Part shown: positions 1 to 8,783 of the stretch, piece by piece
Layout: every line of letters begins with the position of its first letter
Position numbering within the stretch: the stretch's first letter is position 1
Assembly: GCA_963708425.1 (NCBI GenBank)
Contig: OY970206.1
Location: 806,001 to 870,000, forward strand
Length of the DNA stretch: 64,000 nt
DNA from: JACMNW01 sp963708425
GTDB taxonomy: Bacteria; Pseudomonadota; Alphaproteobacteria; Rhodobacterales; Rhodobacteraceae
Direction: 5' to 3'
Notes under the pieces: generated by a model
The model's input: only the letters and a program-made list of their open reading frames with translations
What the model was told of the DNA's origin: nothing
The model's database searches: none
Made by a program: the position numbers and the translations under genes

Positions 1-234
1 GGTGATCATCTTTGCCGGGTCAGTTTCCGCCATCGCCTTGAGAAGCATCGCCTTGTTGGCAGGGGAGGACATCAGATGGGTTGTCTCGTCCATGCTGGCC
101 CAATCTTCCAAGCTGACCATCACCACCGGCTTGCCCTTGGCGCGGTGGACGATGACGGGTTCATGATCATCATTCACGCGGTCCATGACAGCGGAAAGAT
201 TGGCGCGCAGTTCGGTGGAGGAGAGGGTTTTCAT
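1..234 (-). CDS. yefM: YefM/Phd-family antitoxin (partial, cut by left edge)
   Basis: The first 78 residues of a Phd/YefM-type antitoxin read leftwards from an ATG at 234 (MKTLSSTELRANLSAVMDRV). The sequence shows the family's N-terminal dimerisation and DNA-binding fold, including the typical 'EPVIVHRAKGKPVVMVSLEDW' strand region. Family members are about 80-92 residues, so only a few C-terminal residues are missing. These antitoxins neutralise a RelE/YoeB-type mRNA interferase, normally the next gene downstream, which would lie beyond the left edge. A palindrome just upstream (245-260) is a likely autoregulatory operator. The family assignment is strong; the toxin is inferred. Confidence 0.8.
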   Translation of the reverse strand, partial: MKTLSSTELRANLSAVMDRVNDDHEPVIVHRAKGKPVVMVSLEDWASMDETTHLMSSPANKAMLLKAMAETDPAKMIT

Positions 235-244
235 GGGAAGTTGT

Positions 245-260
245 GTACGCGATTGCGTAC
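245..260. promoter_or_regulatory. Palindromic operator upstream of yefM
   Basis: GTACGC-GATT-GCGTAC is a perfect 6-bp inverted repeat with a 4-bp spacer, lying 11 bp upstream of the yefM ATG. YefM/Phd antitoxins repress their own operon through short palindromes with TGTAC cores, and this site has that form. Position and symmetry are seen; the role is inferred. Confidence 0.5.
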
Positions 261-305
261 GGAGAGTCAAGGTGGGGTGGGCTGAACCAAGAAGCCAACC
301 GCGCG

Positions 306-416
306 AACGTCGATTTTCCGATGTGGATGGTGAAGGGGCTGGACAAGCGGGCGGCGCATTTGGGCGTGACGCGGCAGTCGCTGATCAAGATGTGGATTGC
401 GGAGAGGTTGGAGTGA
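306..416 (+). pseudogene. BrnA/CopG-like antitoxin C-terminal fragment
   Basis: An open frame ends in 36 residues that match the conserved C-terminus of the CopG/BrnA-type antitoxin family (NVDFPMWMVKGLDK, then LGVTRQSLIKMWIAERLE, stop at 414-416). The frame is open back to a GTG at 243, but that start would sit 8 bp from the divergent yefM start and would run through its operator. No recognisable N-terminus is present and no BrnT-like toxin is adjacent. I read this as the remnant of a decayed second antitoxin, although a short functional protein is possible. Confidence 0.35.
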
Positions 417-676
417 GGGCGGGGTGAGAAATGCCCGAAATTTACAGCGGATTGAAGCCCGCCCTACTTTGGCGGGGAATGTGATGGATTTTAGGGTGCG
501 TGAGCACGCACTCTACGCTGGCTACGGGCTGTTGTGAGCCGGAGGGAAGTCGGCGCCGAGGGCAGAGAGTTTGGTGGAATGGGCGGAGGTGTAAATCGAG
601 GTTCACCCCAGCATTGCGCGGACAGCAGTTTGCAACCACCCAGCAGGTTGTTAAGCAACGCCAGACAAATGCATGA
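417..676. other. Intergenic stretch, no gene seen
   Basis: About 260 bp between the antitoxin fragment and the hypothetical gene behind rpoD. Reading frames here are short, lack family features and have no good ribosome site. I see no RNA gene or strong hairpin. Confidence 0.4.
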
Positions 677-1156
677 TCACGGCCATCCCAATAAGGCGCG
701 AAATGGCCTTACAATGCATTTCTGCTCGGCAGGAAAAAACACAACTGGGCTGCCGCCATCTGGTGAATTCCCCCAAATTTCGGGATCAGTCCAATTGACC
801 GTCTCGGTCCCGCTATTCAAATCCACATCAACCCAGAGATCATAAACAATATGAGCCGCAACAAACGCCTGACTGTGTCCAATTGCGTATATAGATGGCC
901 TAAGAAGCATCTGATATCGTTCTCGAAATTGCTTGCGCTTATAGGCAGCGGCCCGCATCTCAGAAGCAGAGAAATATCTTCTCATAAACTCTAACTCGAC
1001 CGTAGCGCGAGCCGCGCCAGAGGTCGCGGGTAGAATTGCCACAAGCCTGTCTTCAACCGGCGGCAACTCCCTAGATGTACCGTACCACTGAACTACGCAA
1101 GCGGAGGCAGGTCGCCGAGCGGTCAATCGATCTGCTGTTTCTGGAGACGCGGCCAT
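677..1156 (-). CDS. Hypothetical protein downstream of rpoD
   Basis: A 159-residue frame starting 11 bp after the rpoD stop on the same strand, so it could be read through from rpoD. I do not recognise the family. The middle is basic (KRKQFRERYQ) and the C-terminal half has natural-looking composition (HIVYDLWVDVDLNSG, then a Trp/Asp-rich turn), with no signal peptide or membrane segment. The N-terminal 35 residues are less protein-like, so the true start may be further in. Its reality as a gene is only moderately supported. Confidence 0.4.
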   Translation of the reverse strand: MAASPETADRLTARRPASACVVQWYGTSRELPPVEDRLVAILPATSGAARATVELEFMRRYFSASEMRAAAYKRKQFRERYQMLLRPSIYAIGHSQAFVAAHIVYDLWVDVDLNSGTETVNWTDPEIWGNSPDGGSPVVFFPAEQKCIVRPFRALLGWP

Positions 1157-1166
1157 GACACGATTC

Positions 1167-3149
1167 TCACTGATCCAGAAAACTCCGCAACTTCCTGCTC
1201 CTTGACGGATGCTTCAGCTTCCGCAAAGCCTTCGCTTCGATCTGCCGGATCCGTTCCCGCGTCACCGAGAACTGCTGCCCCACTTCTTCCAGCGTATGAT
1301 CCGTGTTCATGCCGATGCCGAAGCGCATGCGCAGGACACGTTCTTCGCGCGGGGTCAGGGAGGCCAGAACCCGGGTGGTGGTTTCCTTCAGGTTTTCCTG
1401 AATGGCGGATTCCAGTGGCAGGATGGCGTTTTTGTCTTCGATGAAATCGCCAAGCTGGCTGTCTTCTTCGTCGCCGATTGGGGTTTCGAGGGAAATCGGT
1501 TCCTTGGCGATTTTCATCACCTTGCGGACCTTTTCCAGCGGCATTTGCAGCTTTTCGGCCAATTCCTCGGGCGTCGGTTCGCGGCCGATTTCGTGCAGCA
1601 TTTGGCGGCCGGTGCGGACCAGTTTGTTGATCGTTTCGATCATGTGCACCGGGATACGGATGGTGCGGGCTTGGTCGGCGATGGAGCGGGTGATGGCTTG
1701 CCTGATCCACCATGTGGCGTAGGTGGAGAATTTATAGCCACGGCGATATTCGAACTTATCGACCGCTTTCATCAGGCCGATATTACCTTCCTGAATAAGA
1801 TCAAGGAATTGCAGGCCGCGGTTGGTGTATTTCTTGGCGATGGAAATCACCAGACGCAGGTTTGCTTCGACCATTTCCTTTTTGGCCTGACGGGCCTCTT
1901 TTTCGCCCTTTTGAACCTGGTTCACGATGCGGCGGAATTCGGAGATGTCGACGCCGACGTATTGGCCGACGCGGGCCATGTCATTGCGCAACTCTTCGAC
2001 CTTGTCGCGGGATTTCTCCATCAGGGCTTGCCAGCCACGGCCCGATTTGGCGGCCATGCGGTCTGCCCAGCTTGGGTCCAACTCGTAGCCCTGGTATTCT
2101 TCGATGAATTCGCGGCGGTTGATGCGGGCGGCGTCGGCCAGTTTTACCATGCCGGAATTGATCGCCATGATGTTGCGGTTGATGCCGTACAGCTGATCAA
2201 TCAACGCCTCGATCCGGTTGTTGTGCAGGTGCAATTCATTGACCAGCAGAACGATTTCAGAGCGGAGTTTTTGGTAGGCAGCCTCATCCTTGGTGGTGAA
2301 GCGGCTGGCGTCATTCATAGTGGCGTGCATGCGTTGGTCTTGCATGTCGGCCAGTAGGGAATAGTCGCGCGCGATCAGGTCCAGGGTTTCCAGAACGCGG
2401 GGCTTCAGCGCGGCTTCCATCGCGGCGAGCGAGATGTTGGCGCCTTCGTCGTCTTCGTCATCGTCATCGGCGCGCACGATGGGTTCGCCGTCGGCGTCGA
2501 GTTCCGGTTCCTCGGTGGCGGGGCGGCGGGGGGCGGCGGGATCGATATCGTCGATCGGCGCGCCTTCGAGGTCTTCTTCGCCGTCGAGGCTGCGCCCGAA
2601 GGTGGCTTCAAGATCGATCACGTCGCGCAGGAGGATGTCTTCGTTCAGGAGTTCGTCGCGCCAGATGGTGATGGCCTGAAATGTCAGCGGGCTTTCGCAC
2701 AGCCCGAGGATCATGGTGTTGCGGCCAGCCTCGATCCGCTTGGCGATGGCAATTTCGCCTTCGCGCGACAGCAGTTCGACCGAGCCCATTTCACGCAAGT
2801 ACATGCGCACCGGATCATCGGTGCGATCCAGCGCCTCGGCAGAGGTGCCGGCAACCGCGACTTCGCGCGAGGTCGAGGTTTCGACCAGTTCGCCCATCGG
2901 CTCGGCTTCGTCAGCTTCGTCATTTTCGATGACGTTGATGCCCATTTCGGACAGCATCGACATGACGTCTTCGATTTGCTCGGACGAGGCCTGTTCAGGC
3001 GGCAGGACGGCGTTCAGCTGATCATAAGTAATGTAGCCACGTTCGCGGGCGTCCGCGATCATCCGCTTGACGGCGGCCTGGCTCATATCAAGCGAGGCTT
3101 CGGCATCCTGCTCTTCTGGTTTGGTCTCGTCAGTGTCTTTAGGTGCCAT
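1167..3149 (-). CDS. rpoD: RNA polymerase primary sigma factor RpoD (sigma-70)
   Basis: A 660-residue housekeeping sigma factor directing core RNA polymerase to -35/-10 promoters. Domains in order: region 1.1 at the N-terminus; region 1.2 (DDPVRMYLREMG) near residue 118; an acidic non-conserved insert rich in D/E at about 200-240; regions 2.1-2.4, including FSTYATWWIRQAITR and the -10 binding helix; region 3; region 4.2 with the helix-turn-helix VTRERIRQIEAKALRKLKHP at the end. Length and architecture are normal for Alphaproteobacteria. It follows dnaG on the same strand with a 93-bp gap, the dnaG-rpoD half of the classical macromolecular synthesis operon. Confidence 0.98.
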   Translation of the reverse strand: MAPKDTDETKPEEQDAEASLDMSQAAVKRMIADARERGYITYDQLNAVLPPEQASSEQIEDVMSMLSEMGINVIENDEADEAEPMGELVETSTSREVAVAGTSAEALDRTDDPVRMYLREMGSVELLSREGEIAIAKRIEAGRNTMILGLCESPLTFQAITIWRDELLNEDILLRDVIDLEATFGRSLDGEEDLEGAPIDDIDPAAPRRPATEEPELDADGEPIVRADDDDEDDEGANISLAAMEAALKPRVLETLDLIARDYSLLADMQDQRMHATMNDASRFTTKDEAAYQKLRSEIVLLVNELHLHNNRIEALIDQLYGINRNIMAINSGMVKLADAARINRREFIEEYQGYELDPSWADRMAAKSGRGWQALMEKSRDKVEELRNDMARVGQYVGVDISEFRRIVNQVQKGEKEARQAKKEMVEANLRLVISIAKKYTNRGLQFLDLIQEGNIGLMKAVDKFEYRRGYKFSTYATWWIRQAITRSIADQARTIRIPVHMIETINKLVRTGRQMLHEIGREPTPEELAEKLQMPLEKVRKVMKIAKEPISLETPIGDEEDSQLGDFIEDKNAILPLESAIQENLKETTTRVLASLTPREERVLRMRFGIGMNTDHTLEEVGQQFSVTRERIRQIEAKALRKLKHPSRSRKLRSFLDQ

Positions 3150-3242
3150 GGGTGCTCCTCACGGGCGGCGCGGGCCGAATCGCCGCGAATCGGGTCCAGT
3201 CAAATCGAATCAATAACGCGAATCACGCGGGGGGAAAGGGGA

Positions 3243-5180
3243 TCAACCCTTTTTCTTTACCCAGATTTCGCCATCAATCAGATTTTGTAGGTGTTTTGAC
3301 AGGGCTGAGCGGTCTTCGCCCAAATCGGTTGCGTCTTCTCGGGGTGGATTGTCGGCACGGTGGCGGGCAAGTACCGCCTGTGAAAGTCGCCACGTTAGCC
3401 CTTCGTCGGCCAAACCGGACAGATCTTCAACCGCATCTTCAATCTCTTTTCTTGCCCCACGGTGTGCATCCAGTTTCGCGAGTTCCTCGGCCAGACAAAG
3501 CATGGCCAATTCTGTATCGTCGGTATTGCGCACGGGCGGTGCAATCTGGACGTGGGTCCGCGCGAACAGGGTTTCAAGAGCACCGTGCGCAGCTTGTTGC
3601 AGAGAATTGCGCAGATCAATCGGGGTTTCTGAGGCGTGGGTCAGCAAGCAATCTCGCAGGCGGTTGTGATCGGTGCCGGTCAGATCAAGCCGTTCGAGGG
3701 TGGATTCGAAGCGGTGGATCAGGCCGGGATGCACGATGAGGGTGGCGAGGATGACGGCTTCGCGCAGAGTATCGTCGGGCTGGTCATCGCCACTGGCGAG
3801 GAATGAGGCGCGCGTGCTGGCGAGGGGGGCGGTTGGCGGTTGGTAGGCTTTGCGACCCTTTGTGGCGTTAGGATTGGCGGGGCGAGTGCCGAAGAGATCC
3901 CAGCGCAGGCGCTTGATTTCCTCGCCGTAGTGGCCACGGATGGAGGGATCTTTGATGCGTTTCAAGGCGGCGCGGAGCGTCTTATCAAGTGTCGCCTTGC
4001 GTTCGGGGCTATCGAAACTGCGGCCCTCGGTTTCGCGGGTCCATAGCAGGTTGACCATGGGTTGGGCGGCATCGAGCACGCGGCTCATGGCGGGGGCACC
4101 TTGGGCTTTGATCAGATCATCGGGATCAAGCCCGGTGGGCAGGATGGCAAAGCGCAGGCCCTGCCCCGCCTCTAGCACTGGCAGGGCCAGATCAATGACG
4201 CGCAGCGCGGCGGCGATGCCGGCTTTATCACCGTCCAGCGCGATGATCGGTTCGGGGTGAATGCGCCAAATCAAACGAAGTTGGTCTTCGGTGACTGCCG
4301 TGCCCAAGGGAGCGACTGTGGCGGTGAAGCCTGCTTCGGACAGGGCGATCACGTCCATGTAGCCTTCGGCGACGATCAGAGGTTTGCCTTTGCCAGCGGC
4401 TTCACGCGCGGGGCCCATGTTGTAGAGGCTGCGGCCTTTGTCGAACAGCTCGGTTTCGGGGCCGTTCAGGTATTTGGCGCGGGCGTTCGGGTCCATCGCG
4501 CGGCCACCCAGCGATATGGCGCGGCCACGGGCATCGCGGATCGGAAAGATGATGCGGCCACGGAAGCGGTCGTAGGGTTGGTTTGATTTGCCTGGCTCAT
4601 CGTCGGGTTTGATGGCGAGGCCTGCGTCGATGATCAGGTCGGGGGCGATGCCTTTGGCGGTTAGGGTGGTGAACAGGCCTTGGCGCAGGTCTGGGGCGAA
4701 GCCGATTTCAAAGCGGTCCTGGCCTTCGGGGGAAATGCGGCGTTTGGTGATGTACTCGCGGGCGGCGGAACCGGCGGTGGACCGCAGTTGCAGGCGGAAC
4801 CATTTGATCGCCTCATCGAGCACTTGGGATAGCTGTGTGCGACGGTCGGCTTTTTGCGCGGCTTGCGGATCACGGGCGGGGATTGGCATGCCTGCTTCGC
4901 GGGCAAGGATTTCGACGGCTTCGAGGAAACCGACGTTTTCGGTTTCTTTCACGAAGCTGACAGCGTCGCCTTTGGCGTGGCAGCCGAAGCAATAGTAATA
5001 GCCCTTGCGGTCATCTACGTGGAAGCTGGCGGATTTTTCCTGATGGAACGGGCAAGGGGCCCACATGTCGCCCTTACCTTGGTTCGATTTGCGCAAATCC
5101 CATGTGACTTTGCGCCCGACGACGGACGAAAGTGATACGCGGGTGCGCAGTTCATCTATGAAACCGGGGGGTAAACTCAT
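3243..5180 (-). CDS. dnaG: DNA primase DnaG
   Basis: Synthesises RNA primers at the replication fork. The N-terminal CHC2 zinc finger is visible (CPFHQEKSASFH, then YYCFGCHAKGD), followed by the primase core and TOPRIM domain (VAEGYMDVIALSEAG with the metal-binding Glu, and ALDGDKAG), and a C-terminal helicase-binding region. The frame opens 10 codons upstream, but the start MSLPPGFIDELRTRV at 5180 is chosen because it matches the family N-terminus and has AAAGGG just upstream. The protein is 645 residues, a normal length. It sits directly upstream of rpoD. Confidence 0.97.
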   Translation of the reverse strand: MSLPPGFIDELRTRVSLSSVVGRKVTWDLRKSNQGKGDMWAPCPFHQEKSASFHVDDRKGYYYCFGCHAKGDAVSFVKETENVGFLEAVEILAREAGMPIPARDPQAAQKADRRTQLSQVLDEAIKWFRLQLRSTAGSAAREYITKRRISPEGQDRFEIGFAPDLRQGLFTTLTAKGIAPDLIIDAGLAIKPDDEPGKSNQPYDRFRGRIIFPIRDARGRAISLGGRAMDPNARAKYLNGPETELFDKGRSLYNMGPAREAAGKGKPLIVAEGYMDVIALSEAGFTATVAPLGTAVTEDQLRLIWRIHPEPIIALDGDKAGIAAALRVIDLALPVLEAGQGLRFAILPTGLDPDDLIKAQGAPAMSRVLDAAQPMVNLLWTRETEGRSFDSPERKATLDKTLRAALKRIKDPSIRGHYGEEIKRLRWDLFGTRPANPNATKGRKAYQPPTAPLASTRASFLASGDDQPDDTLREAVILATLIVHPGLIHRFESTLERLDLTGTDHNRLRDCLLTHASETPIDLRNSLQQAAHGALETLFARTHVQIAPPVRNTDDTELAMLCLAEELAKLDAHRGARKEIEDAVEDLSGLADEGLTWRLSQAVLARHRADNPPREDATDLGEDRSALSKHLQNLIDGEIWVKKKG

Positions 5181-5219
5181 ACCCTTTATATCGGGTCTGC
5201 CGCCCCCCAAGTCCAGTGG

Positions 5220-6494
5220 TCAGACGATGCCACCGCCAGCGCCGGACACGGCCGGGCGGATTTTGGCGACCGACGCGCGGTAGCCAGAGGCGCGGTAGGT
5301 GGCGATGGGGTCGATTGCGCCGCCAGCCTCAACCCGGGCCATGGCGAGGATTGGCTCCACATCAGTTCGAAAGGCGGTTTGCAGGGTATTTGTCGCCATC
5401 AGGGCATCGTTTTCTTCTTGGAAGCCAGCAAGGGCCGGGCGATCAACCAGCAGGGCATTTGCATAGGCGCGGCGGACGGCCATGGCACTGACCATCAGGC
5501 TTTCGATGGGATCGGTGACGTTGTGCGATTGATCCAGCATGTGCGACGGGGTGAAGCCGGGTTTGCCTTCGGCAGGGACCAGTTCGTTGAAGACGAGGAA
5601 CAGGCGGTAGGGGTCGATTGAGCCGGTATCCAGATCATCATCGCCATATTTGCTGTCGTTGAAGTGGAAGCCGCCCAGTTTGCCAAACTGGATCAGGCGG
5701 GCGACGATCATTTCGATGTTCACGTTGGGGGCGTGGTGGCCGAGATCGACGAGACAGAAGGCTTTTGGCCCTAGCTCCTGCGCGATCAGGTAGTTGGTGC
5801 CCCAATCCTGCACGACGGTGGAATAGAAGGCAGGTTCGTACATTTTGTGTTCAGAGAAAATGCGCCAATCGGCGGGCAAGGCGGCAGTGATAGCGCGCAT
5901 GGCGTCCAGGTAGCGTTCGAATTGCTTGGTAAAATCGGTTTGGCCGGGGAAGTTGGAGCCATCACCGATCCATACCGTCAGGGCCTTGGAGCCAAGCATT
6001 TTGCCAATTTCGATACATTCTATGTTGTGATCGATGGCCTGCTGGCGGGTTTCTTTGTCTTTATGCGACAATGAGCCGAATTTGTAGCTGTGGGTTTGGT
6101 TGGGCTGATCCTGAAAGGTGTTGGAGTTCATCGTGTCGAACCCGAGGCCCTGTTCGGCGGCGGCGGCAAGCAGGTCGGCAGGTGGGGCTTTGTCCCATGG
6201 GATGTGCAGAGAGACGGTTGGGGTGGTGCGGGTCAGCGATTGGATGACGCCGCAGTCTTGCAGTTTGTCGAAGATATGGCGCGGCTCGCCCGGGCCGGGG
6301 AAGCGGGCGAAGCGGGTGCCGCCGGTGCCGACGCCCCAAGAGGGGAGCGCGACGGAGTAGTTGGCAACGCGGGCTTTGACGGCGTCGATGTCTATGCCAA
6401 GGCGGGACAGGCGTTCGCCCAAACTGTCATAATCCGTTTGCAGGGCGTTGGCGCCGCGAGCGTTTTCGGAGGCTATCAGGGATGCGGTGATCAT
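5220..6494 (-). CDS. rhaI: L-rhamnose isomerase (rhizobial RhaI type)
   Basis: A 424-residue TIM-barrel sugar isomerase converting L-rhamnose to L-rhamnulose, the first intracellular step of the pathway. The sequence follows the xylose-isomerase-like rhamnose isomerase family used by rhizobia and roseobacters rather than E. coli RhaA. Metal-ligand-like stretches are seen (FSEHKMYEPAFYS; LVDLGHHAPNVNIE; GGFHFNDSKYGDDDLDTG). Its ATG lies 2 bp after the rhaD stop, so the two are one operon. Its neighbours (kinase, aldolase, transporter, mutarotase) all fit rhamnose use. Substrate is inferred from family and context. Confidence 0.93.
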   Translation of the reverse strand: MITASLIASENARGANALQTDYDSLGERLSRLGIDIDAVKARVANYSVALPSWGVGTGGTRFARFPGPGEPRHIFDKLQDCGVIQSLTRTTPTVSLHIPWDKAPPADLLAAAAEQGLGFDTMNSNTFQDQPNQTHSYKFGSLSHKDKETRQQAIDHNIECIEIGKMLGSKALTVWIGDGSNFPGQTDFTKQFERYLDAMRAITAALPADWRIFSEHKMYEPAFYSTVVQDWGTNYLIAQELGPKAFCLVDLGHHAPNVNIEMIVARLIQFGKLGGFHFNDSKYGDDDLDTGSIDPYRLFLVFNELVPAEGKPGFTPSHMLDQSHNVTDPIESLMVSAMAVRRAYANALLVDRPALAGFQEENDALMATNTLQTAFRTDVEPILAMARVEAGGAIDPIATYRASGYRASVAKIRPAVSGAGGGIV

Positions 6495-6496
6495 GG

Positions 6497-8599
6497 CTAC
6501 CTCGTGAAAGACTGAACGTTGCCAGCATCGACATTCAGGATATTTCCGGTCGATTTGGCAGAAAGGTCGGAGGCGAGGAAATAGGCGGCCTCGGCGATGT
6601 CTTCGGGAAGGACGGAGCGTTTCAGAAGGCTGCGTTGGCGGTACATTTCTTCCAAGCCCTCCTTATCCTTGCCGTAAGTGCTGGCGCGTTGGGTCAGCCA
6701 ATCGCCGGACCAGATCTTTGATCCGCGCAAAACGGCGTCGGGGTTAACGACGTTGACGCGAATGCCAGCCTCTGCCCCTTCCAGTGCCAAGCAGCGGGCG
6801 AGGTGAATTTCGGCGGCTTTGGCGGTGCAATAGGCCGAGGCGTTCGGGCTGGCGGCGAGGCCGTTCTTGGAGGCGACAAAGACCACAGCCCCGCCGATGT
6901 TTTGGACGCGGAACAGTTTGAACGCCTCGCGGCTGACAAGGAAATAGCCGGTGGAGAGGATGTCCATGTTCTTGTTCCACAGCGCCAGTGTCGTGTCTTC
7001 GATGGGTGCCGACGAAGCGATACCAGCGTTGGACACGAGAATATCGATGCCGCCAAACTCGACCGCGGTCTGAGCGGCGGCGGCGATAACGGCGGTTTCA
7101 TCGGTTACGTCCATTCGGACGGTTCGGACGACATCCCGGCCATGGCGTTGGCTAAGACTTTCGGAGGTGGCGGCGAGGGCCGCCTCGTCAATATCCGCCA
7201 GCATCACGCAGGCACCTTCGCGCAGGTAACGGTCTGCCGTGGCGGCACCGATGCCCCCTGCCCCACCGGTGACGAAGGCCACGCGGCCCGCAAGGGATTT
7301 GGGCTTTGGCTGGCGCTGCAACTTTGCTTCTTCTAGCAGCCAGTATTCGATATCGAACGCCTCTTGTTCAGGCAGGCCGCAATAGGTGGATACGGTATCC
7401 GCACCACGCATCACGTTGATTGCGTTGATATAAAACTCGCCCGAGATTCGGGCGGTGGCTTTGTCTTTGGCGAAGGTGATCATACCGACGCCGGGGATCA
7501 GATAGACCACGGCGTTTGGATCGCGCAGGGCGGGGGAATTGGCGTGTTTGCAGCGGGTGTAATAGGCGGCGTAATCGTCGCGGTAAGTGGCGATTTGGCC
7601 CGCGAGGGCGGCAAGTGTTGCGTCGATGTCGGGTTTGGCGGGGGTGAAGCCCACCACGAGAGGCCGGATTTTTGTGCGCAGAAAATGGTCGGGGCAGGAT
7701 GTGCCGAGGGCGGCCAAGGGCACCATCCCCTTGGCATTGACGAATTCCAGCACGGCGGCGGAGTCATCGAAATGACCAACCATGTGGTGATCGGCAGAAA
7801 TCATGCCGCGGATAGCAGGCATCAGACGGGCGGCGACGGCGCGGCGATCTGGTGCAGGCAGGCTTTGGTGGGCGGCACCGCCGAAGATGGTTTTGCCTTT
7901 GGTGGCATCAGCGAACCAATCCATCGCGCGGTTGATGATGCGCAGGGTCAACTCGTAGCAGGCTTTGGCGTCATCATCCCATGTGAAAAGACCGTGGCTT
8001 TCCAGCACAACGCCTTTGGCGGATGGGTTTTTGGCGCAGAAGTCTGACAGCCATAGGCCGAGCTCAAATCCGGGGCGTTTCCAAGGCAGCCATCCGATCT
8101 CGTCACCAAAAATCTGCTGGGTCAGGTCACGCGAATTCTGCGATGCAGCAATCGCGATGATCGCATCGGGGTGCATGTGATCTACGTGTTTGCGCGGCAC
8201 ATAGGCGTGCAGCGGCGTGTCGATTGATGCCGCCCGGGTGTTCAGATTGAAGGTGCAATGCGGCAGCAGGCCGACCATTTCATCCTCATAAGCCACGCCT
8301 TTGTAGATGCCGCGCAGGGCGGTCAGCTTGTCCATATAGAGGGTGGCAAAGCCGTCCATCTTGATAGAGCCGACATCGCCGCCAGAGCCTTTGACCCACA
8401 GCACCTGCACCTTTTGGCCAGTCAGCGGATCGGTTTCCATGACTTTGGCCGATGTATTGCCGCCGCCGTAGTTTGTGATTCGCTTGTCCGACCCGAGAAG
8501 ATTGGAGCGGTAGAGCAGCTTTTCAGGCTCTGACATTTGGGCGGCTTTGCTGTCATCCCAAAGGCTTGCGAGCCGAGCATCGGCGGTGGTGTTTGACAT
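6497..8599 (-). CDS. rhaD: Bifunctional rhamnulose-1-phosphate aldolase / short-chain alcohol dehydrogenase RhaD
   Basis: A two-domain enzyme of 700 residues. Residues 1 to about 420 form a class II aldolase domain (GGGNTSAK phosphate site; HMHPDAIIAIA zinc His cluster) that would split rhamnulose-1-phosphate into dihydroxyacetone phosphate and L-lactaldehyde. From about residue 430 there is an SDR dehydrogenase with the Rossmann TGGAGGIG motif, NAG, and the YCTAK catalytic pair, expected to oxidise or reduce lactaldehyde. The start at 8599 (MSNTTADARL) is preferred over an upstream in-frame ATG because GAGGAGGG lies just before it. It is the first gene of the rhaDI operon, divergent from rhaR. 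Confidence 0.94.
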   Translation of the reverse strand: MSNTTADARLASLWDDSKAAQMSEPEKLLYRSNLLGSDKRITNYGGGNTSAKVMETDPLTGQKVQVLWVKGSGGDVGSIKMDGFATLYMDKLTALRGIYKGVAYEDEMVGLLPHCTFNLNTRAASIDTPLHAYVPRKHVDHMHPDAIIAIAASQNSRDLTQQIFGDEIGWLPWKRPGFELGLWLSDFCAKNPSAKGVVLESHGLFTWDDDAKACYELTLRIINRAMDWFADATKGKTIFGGAAHQSLPAPDRRAVAARLMPAIRGMISADHHMVGHFDDSAAVLEFVNAKGMVPLAALGTSCPDHFLRTKIRPLVVGFTPAKPDIDATLAALAGQIATYRDDYAAYYTRCKHANSPALRDPNAVVYLIPGVGMITFAKDKATARISGEFYINAINVMRGADTVSTYCGLPEQEAFDIEYWLLEEAKLQRQPKPKSLAGRVAFVTGGAGGIGAATADRYLREGACVMLADIDEAALAATSESLSQRHGRDVVRTVRMDVTDETAVIAAAAQTAVEFGGIDILVSNAGIASSAPIEDTTLALWNKNMDILSTGYFLVSREAFKLFRVQNIGGAVVFVASKNGLAASPNASAYCTAKAAEIHLARCLALEGAEAGIRVNVVNPDAVLRGSKIWSGDWLTQRASTYGKDKEGLEEMYRQRSLLKRSVLPEDIAEAAYFLASDLSAKSTGNILNVDAGNVQSFTR

Positions 8600-8670
8600 C
8601 AAATCCCTCCTCAGCGCGGCAGGTGGCAGCGCGCGCAACTGACTAAAACTTGCCAAGCGCGCGGCAAATG

Positions 8671-8749
8671 TCAATCAAAAACGGTCAACTTCAATCATGC
8701 TGCACCTGCAAACGTCACTCCGTGATTGAAAATGATTGACAATGATTGG
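8671..8749. promoter_or_regulatory. Operator array in the divergent rhaD-rhaR promoter region
   Basis: TCAATCA occurs at 8671 and 8691 (20 bp apart), and its complement TGATTGA at 8723 and 8733 with TGATTGG at 8743 (10 bp apart). The spacings are whole helical turns, so all sites fall on one DNA face in two oppositely oriented groups. The array lies between rhaD and the DeoR-type gene rhaR, and the right-hand group lies just before the rhaR start. It is the obvious candidate binding region for RhaR. The repeats are seen; the regulator assignment is inferred. Confidence 0.65.
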
Positions 8750-8783
8750 AATCGGTGGAAGTTTTTGGTTTGGGGAGAGAATA

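Noticed and set aside
1050..1115. tRNA-like stretch on the minus strand (GTAGTTCAGTGGTA, as in a D arm)
   Set aside because: No T arm with GTTCRA, no paired acceptor stem and no proper anticodon stem could be drawn; it lies inside the hypothetical gene at 677-1156 and is probably chance or a very old fragment.
1209..2357. Long plus-strand frame of 382 codons opposite rpoD
   Set aside because: Antisense shadow of rpoD; no ribosome site and composition typical of a reversed GC-rich gene. Similar long shadows opposite gdhA (21237-22985), the capsid fusion (34569-36473) and mimA (54552-55820) were rejected for the same reason.
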